This document shows, in pieces, positions 58,651-64,000 of a stretch of DNA of 64,000 bases. The DNA is taken from assembly GCA_021234155.1 (NCBI GenBank), contig JAJEKV010000035.1:4104224-4168223 (forward strand). The letters run 5' to 3'. The position numbers and the translations under genes were made by a program. Below the pieces are notes generated by a model. The model did not search any database and had not been told where the DNA came from. It worked only from the letters and a program-made list of their open reading frames with translations. The stretch is from Isoetes taiwanensis (taxonomy: Eukaryota; Streptophyta; Lycopodiopsida; Isoetales; Isoetaceae). Numbering within the stretch: position 1 is the first letter of the stretch; each line of letters begins with the position of its first letter.

Positions 58651-59329
58651 TCAAAATTTGGGGGTCTGCGCTCCTACAAGTTATCATATAGGCTATCATG
58701 TGGATGCCCCCATGTATCTTTCCTATGTAATGGTATGTGGTTGTACCACCACAATGTATCCTTTCCTTGGTCCATGGACCACATTCCATCCACATCCATA
58801 AGGGGATAGAGGCTTCATCAAGGAGTGTGAGTTTGTGTCATTGCAATGTCTCATCCTTTGAACGACATATCTTACAACCATAGGGAAAAAGAAGTTTCAG
58901 CAAAGGGTGTGTGCTTGTACCACCCCACCATTGCATTAAGTTGACTGATTGACCCATTCTTTTCTTATGTGAACCATATCTGTCTTCCAATACAAAGGTA
59001 TAGTTGCAAGGGTTTTGATGTGTAATGAACATGAAGTTTACCAAGAGTATATCTCCAAACTTGAAACAAAGTAGTTTATATTCCAAATAAAAAGCTTACA
59101 ATACTATAGATTGCTTAAAAAAAAGGTTGCTAACTTAGGCAAACCCATATCTGCTACCGGCTTGACATCAAAGAAACTGTAAAGAACCAAACTCACTGTA
59201 AAGAACCACATCTTAAGCCATACCTCTCTTTCAACTCATTTTCTTTCCCAAACAACTCATTCTTTGAAAGAGAAACCACATATTGAAGTCAATTGAATTT
59301 CCCTTAAATAGAAGCAAAAACTAACTAGA

Positions 59330-61700
59330 TCAAGGCCTTATATGCTTGTAATCACCGCACCATGTTGAAGCTCCTGCTGAACCATTTTGGAGGTTTCTCC
59401 AATTGAGTGTTCCAGGAGAACCTTGACAACACTTTCTTCAAACTCATGCTTGCTGATTTTCTTTCCTCCATACCCCTTTTTCCCTTTTTTTTCTTCACTA
59501 ATAGCGAGAGCCTTTACCGTCTTCCTGGCAATAGCATCATCTTCTTTGTTGCCTTGAGTCAAGGAATCAACATCATGCCCTTGTTTATCCTTTATCAAAT
59601 CATCCATTAGATTCGGGAGGAAGCGCACTTGCTACAGTTGCTGCTCTTTGGGTGATAATGGAGCTGCATGAGCATCCAAAATGGGATCATGAGCAACCTT
59701 GCCCATCTTGAAAGAAGCCTTGCCCTTCTTCGAATCTTGTAGTAGCTCTATCTTGTCGCTGGAGACTGGGGCGGGCTGATCCATCTTATGAGAAAGAGAA
59801 GGCGGAACAACATCACTAGAAGGGGCCGCATGAGCTAGAGAACAGCTGAGGCAGGGTGAGAAGGCATAGGCTTAGTAGATAGAGCATATTGAAGACATTC
59901 GAACATAGTAGAGGCCGATGGGACATGTCACATGGGTATCAGGAGCTGCAAGAGGGAAATTAGAGGTTGCAGTAAAGATTAAGCTCACAACTGGAGCAAC
60001 CCAACAATTCAAGCTCCCACTAGGAACCTCATTAGCCACAATCTCCCTTGGAATCAGCTGTTGCAGATCCAGAACATTAGATGGATCTAAGCCCATGGGG
60101 AGCCCATCATCAATGCACTCGGATTTCTCATTGGAGATGGCAAGGGAGCTAGTCCCTGTTGCCTTCTCGTTGGAGCAGGCAAGAGTGTTGTCAAAGGACC
60201 GGGAGGTCCCATATGCAGCTTGAGCAGAGCTGGGGGGATCCAAATCATTATATGGGTCCATGCCCATAGGGAGCTTGTCCCCCCTACTGTGAGCACTATT
60301 ATATTTAGCATTGAGGCCAAACGGGAAGCTTGTCCTTATTACGATCCCGTTGTTGCAGTCAAGGGACAGAGAGGTCCCTTTTTACAGTGTCAACAAAGCT
60401 GCAAGGAGAGGACAAAAGATGCTTACAATAGCCATAAGAAGACAAAGGAGTCCCATTGGTAAGGGAATCCTTGTTGCATCCAGACCCAAACTCTTGTGTA
60501 GCGACTGTGGAGGGGGGTATGTCAACCGGAATAACCTCCTTAGAAGACTCCCCTAAATAACTGCCATAACGAACTGCAGCTGCCAGATGGGTGGCTCTGG
60601 ATCTTGAAGTCTTGCAAGATCTAGAGAAAAAAGTGACGCCATCATCTGTAGTATCCATCAAGAGAACATTCAGAGATGGAAGCATCAGCACTATACACAT
60701 AGCCTGCATGGATTATGTTCCCACAGATAGAGCATGGCAGAGGAAGACCCGTAATCACTAGCTTGAACTCAGTTTTTTTTATTGTAGAAGCCATTGAAGA
60801 ACAAGGATTCAGGAATGGGCTTAAACAAATTGACAAAAATACAGATTTTGTGTGCATCATCTCTGCTGCCACCTATGCATATAAATTCCCCCAGGGCAGA
60901 AGCAACGGCTTGAAAAGCCTTTTTAAAGCCTTTTTCATCCAATACTCAGAGCTTAGCTTGGCAAGGGCAATCTAGATAGGATAGAATAAAGCATCAGGGT
61001 CTTTTGGATTAAAATCGGGCCTCCATTTCTGGAGCAGAAGCTAACCATTAAGGCAAGTGATAAGGCCCTTTTTAAAGAGGAGAGCAGCATCCCTTTCACA
61101 TGAAAGGGTGACCAAAATATACTGGCAGCCCAAGGGTTGCACCTGGGGAGATTTTTGCCTCGGCAAACACGCTCCAAAAACTTATTAATGTGTAGTAGTA
61201 AAGGATTGCCTCAAATAATTTTGGCAATAAGCCCAAGATTATCAAGGTGGCAAATCCTATTTGCCACCTCAGGGATATGAAGAGAAATAGGAGTTTTTTC
61301 CTCCATATCTTTTGCACTACGAGAACAAGACTAGTAAATTTCTAGCCAGTAGTCAGCCTTCAACCAAGGACAATGGACAAAGAAAGACTGAGTATCAGGA
61401 TTCCCAAGAACTAGCAGCCTTACAAGTCTTCTAACTGTGAACGGATCATCTACCATATCTGCCTAACCAGTGCAGACAAATTGATCAGAGTTTAAGTGTC
61501 TAGTATCGATAATAGAAACCCACAAACGATCAACGGCACCCTGGATGGTACCCCACCAGATGAAATCTGCATTAACAAGCAGAATAGAGCACACATATTA
61601 GGTAGAGATGAAGACGATTGTGGAGACCTAGCAGGTGATGCAGAAGCGCCTTCAGAGATGTGTGGGCTTGAGTCAGAGGATAAAAGCAGGTACTCCATTG
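59330..61700 (-). pseudogene. LINE C ORF1 remnant
   Basis: The - strand encodes DRLWVSIIDT, SFFVHCPWLKADYWLEIYQS, ANRICHLDNLGLIAKII and ERVCRGKNLPRCNPWAASIF in the first part, then FKLVITGLPLPCSIC-type zinc text near 60,770. Next come two similar blocks, MGMDPYNDLDPP (60,267) and MGLDPSNVLDLQQ (60,097), and a basic helical end (KKGKKGYGGKKISKHEFEES) near 59,450. ORF1 proteins bind LINE RNA. I link the pieces by order and strand; frame changes occur throughout. Confidence 0.6.
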
Positions 61701-61784
61701 TGGTGCAGCATTATTTAGAATTGTATCCAAAAAGGCGATTCGAAAATCTTTCCAAAAAGGTAAAGATTACCTGAATTGGATCTC

Positions 61785-63035
61785 GGATTGCCAAGACAAG
61801 GCCATAAGAGCCACTTCCATGTTGAAGATGTTATTTAACTTAGTCACCGGGTTACATGCCCCTCTAATGCCACATCACATCGATGTCTCTATATCACCCA
61901 AAGTGCCACATTAACCATGGAGGCAGTAATGATGCACCTATCAGCTTTGAGAAGCAGTGCTGGTCAGGCAAGATGAACAACTTCAATCCCTACAATCGGG
62001 GACACCCAGCACTAGAATTCGTAGATCATGGGACAAAAAAAGGGATGCCTGAGATATTTGCATGAGTGGCATCCCAGAGGACACATATATCATCAATACA
62101 ATCCCTTTACAAAGTAACACTTCTTTAGTATTGAGACCCCCTTGAAGTGCAGTCTACCTAAAGAATTGAAGATTCTTAGAGCCTGGCATACCCGCACAGT
62201 TTTTGACATTTCTCATGATCTTTTGCAGCATTTCCCTTGCCCTTCGAATCACACACTTGAATTTAGTCCAGGAGGTCCATCTGCCATTCTCCCATAAATG
62301 TTGTAGATATGCACTTCTTGTTCTTTCCACTTCACAAATATACAAGGATGGACCAAGGCCAAAGGGAGACCTTCCTTATTCCAAACCTGTATGTTCCAAA
62401 GGATACTGAAATTCCCAGCCCTCAGTAGGAACATTGGATGGGGAGCATATGGATATTGCCTCCTTCCAAGCCTGAAATATTCTTTTCATTATAGGGGAAG
62501 TACCTGGAGCCACTTTAAAATCATAAAAGAAGGGTCCCAGGTCGTCTCTAGGAAGAGATGGCTTACCTTTGATCTTACATTGATTAAGCCAGTGTTTAAC
62601 AAAGACCATGGCTGAGGATGAGTCATCTTGAAGTACACGCCAAATAAATTTGGCTGCAAGTGCTTGTGCCTGTATAAAAGGATCTTTACAACTTAGTCCC
62701 CCATCTTACTTGTCTCTGTATAGCTCTGACCATGCTACTTTGACGATACAACCCCAAATGAATTTTCTAATAATGACATGTATCTGATTGTATATACTCT
62801 TTTGAGCCATCATCACTGATGAGAAATAAATATGGGAGGATGCAAAGACAGCATTAGCAACAGTGACTCTGCCTGCAACTACTAAACCTAGCAGATCACA
62901 TCCCCATTTTTTTCCTGAGCATGTCCAATATTGGAGACCATAATCCTTTCATGCTATCCGACAGAGATAGTGGTAGACCTAGAAGCTTAATTGCCTCACC
63001 TATTACCACCACTAGAAAATGAAGTTCTTCAGCAC
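61785..63035 (-). mobile_element. Second LINE C copy, ORF2 end
   Basis: 61,790-62,160 and 62,160-63,035 match 55,300-55,660 and 55,835-56,700 with scattered differences and a deletion of about 170 bases at 62,180. The match stops at AAGTTCTTCAGCAC, 63,022-63,035. Confidence 0.9.
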
Positions 63036-63232
63036 CTCCGAAAAATTATGCAGGACTTCCGAACCGACTACAGGATCACACCCCTAACAGTCCGATCCCT
63101 GCAGAAGGCAGCAGAAGTAGAGCTGTACAGCTCTTCGAAGAAGGCAACTTGTGTGCCATTCATGCGAAGAGGGTAACAGTGATGCTCAAGGATCTCCATC
63201 TGGCTAGGAGGATCCGTAAGGAGAAGTCTTAG
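63036..63232 (+). pseudogene. Histone H3 C-terminal half
   Basis: The + strand encodes [20 protein letters not shown] and [10 protein letters not shown]. After a one-base loss (frame change near 63,130) it gives [20 protein letters not shown] and [13 protein letters not shown], then TAG at 63,230-63,232. It aligns along the whole histone fold from helix 1 to the C-terminus of H3. The loop between helix 1 and helix 2 has the length of canonical H3, so it is not a typical CENH3, but several core residues differ (TPLTVRS for the usual QSHAVLA). Intron-free and missing the tail and N-helix, it is a fragment, probably reverse-transcribed or rearranged. Confidence 0.85.
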
Positions 63233-63507
63233 AAGCTTCTAATTTTGTACCTAGATAAATTATATATAAAAAACTACTTTTTGTATAATTCAAATTGGTG
63301 TAAAACCTTTCTTAATGCAATTACAATGTTCTTATTACTGATGTTAGCCTAAAATTTTCTTTTTAAATTGATTTTTAGGTCAAAATTGACCCTCTAGGGT
63401 TTGACCGCGCCAATGGCCCCTGCATCGCGACGCCAACCTTACATAACTTAGCCAACCTTAGGCTTAAGGCCATTTCCACATGGCCTTAACCTAGTGGGCA
63501 CTTGCCA
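63233..63507. other. DNA between the H3 fragment and the LINE C ORF1 piece
   Basis: AT-rich, then a GC-rich part with TTGACCGCGCCAATGGCCCC near 63,400. It may be the 3' UTR of the histone source gene plus junk; no gene match. Confidence 0.4.
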
Positions 63508-64000
63508 CACGGCTTAGTAGAGAGAGCATATTGAAGGCATTTGAACATAGCAGAGGCCGATGGGACATAGGTGTCAGGGGCTGCAAGAGGCAGCAAGGAT
63601 TGGGATCACAACCGAAGCAACCCATCCATTCAAGCTCCCACTAGGAACCTCATTAGCCACAATTTCCTTTGGAATCAGCTGTTGCAGATCCAGAACATTA
63701 GATGGATCTAAGCCCATGGGGAGCCCATCATCAATGCACTCGGATTTCTCATTGGAGATGGCAGGGGAGCTAGTCCCTGTTGCCTTCTCGTTGGAACAGG
63801 AAAGAGTGTTGTCAAAGGACAGGGAGGTCCCATATGCAGCTTGAGCAGAGCTGGGGGGATCCAAATCGTTAGATGGGTCCATGCCCATAGGGAGCTTGTC
63901 CCCCCCACCGTGAGCACTATTATATTCAGCATTGAGGCCAAATGGAAAGCTTGTCCCTATTATGATCTCATCGTTGTAATCAAGGAACAGAGAGGTCAGA
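63508..64000 (-). mobile_element. Second LINE C copy, ORF1 piece (runs off the window)
   Basis: It matches 59,870-60,370 of the first LINE C copy, including the MGMDPSNDLDPP and MGLDPSNVLDLQQ blocks on the - strand, and a short deletion near 63,565. Between it and the ORF2 end only 470 bases remain, against about 3.2 kb in the first copy. Confidence 0.9.

Larger units (their letters stand above)
54880..61780 (-). mobile_element. LINE C, long - strand copy
   Basis: On the - strand, ORF1-like coding (about 61,700-59,330) is followed by ORF2-like coding (58,650-55,150) with endonuclease, RT and a zinc region. The end at about 54,880-54,900 reads CTTTTGAAAAGAAAAG-like A-rich text on the - strand, a likely 3' tail. 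Length, about 6.9 kb, suits an L1-type plant LINE. Frames are broken repeatedly. Sequence differs from LINE A and B. Confidence 0.85.

Noticed and set aside
63036-63232. Centromeric histone CENH3
   Set aside because: The loop between the first two helices has canonical H3 length and the C-terminal helix is canonical-like, so I call it a diverged H3 fragment.

Overview
The window looks like nuclear DNA of a land plant. The evidence is one intact, intron-rich host gene of the plant BAG6/ubiquitin-like type, a PLS-style pentatricopeptide fragment, plant-type Ty3 retrotransposons primed by initiator tRNA-Met, and several non-LTR (LINE) families. Short introns and the PPR style would fit a seed-free plant such as a lycophyte, but that is inference only. 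Nearly everything else is transposon-derived or unassigned.

Layout. 1-214: tail of an LTR of the same family as the element at 34.8-45.8 kb. 0.5-5.8 kb: a decayed LINE (A, + strand) with 5' monomer repeats, a 3' hairpin and a (CCTT)n tail. 5.8-10.1 kb: AT-rich DNA with a 59-codon ORF, a 1.46-kb inverted repeat whose arms look like LTR U3 promoters, and a palindromic 375-bp LTR with a tRNA-Met primer site. 10.2-12.8 kb (- strand): a broken seven-exon gene joining a coiled coil, a RING-like zinc finger and an FCP1-type HAD domain that lacks its catalytic acids. 13.9-17.6 kb (- strand): a decayed chromovirus-like Ty3 element.

19.7-24.5 kb: the 16-exon BAG6-like gene, whose exons add up to a clean 933-codon frame. 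25.0-26.25 kb: a second LINE fragment.

27.5-50.5 kb: a 23-kb LTR retrotransposon (LTRs 1615 bp, TSD CCACA) with no recognisable gag-pol. It carries a captured PPR fragment and was itself split by an 11-kb Ty3 element at 34,796-45,843 (LTRs 570 bp, TSD CTCGG). The outer element landed exactly at the junction of two 256-bp tandem repeat units. The inner element has frameshifted gag-pol and an unusual 3-kb third coding region between integrase and the 3' LTR, plus an antisense ORF with its own TATA-like box.

50.5-54.9 kb: short tandem repeats, a possible two-exon gene fragment, and a 30-nt T run next to a hairpin. 54.9-61.78 kb: a long LINE (C, - strand) with ORF1 and ORF2 remnants. 61.79-64.0 kb: a second copy of LINE C whose middle is replaced by 470 bp holding a histone H3 C-terminal half.

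Only the BAG6-like gene looks functional. The clearest novelties are the third coding region of the inner Ty3 element, its LTR-start hairpin with paired changes, the histone H3 fragment embedded in LINE sequence, and the coiled coil-RING-FCP1 gene.
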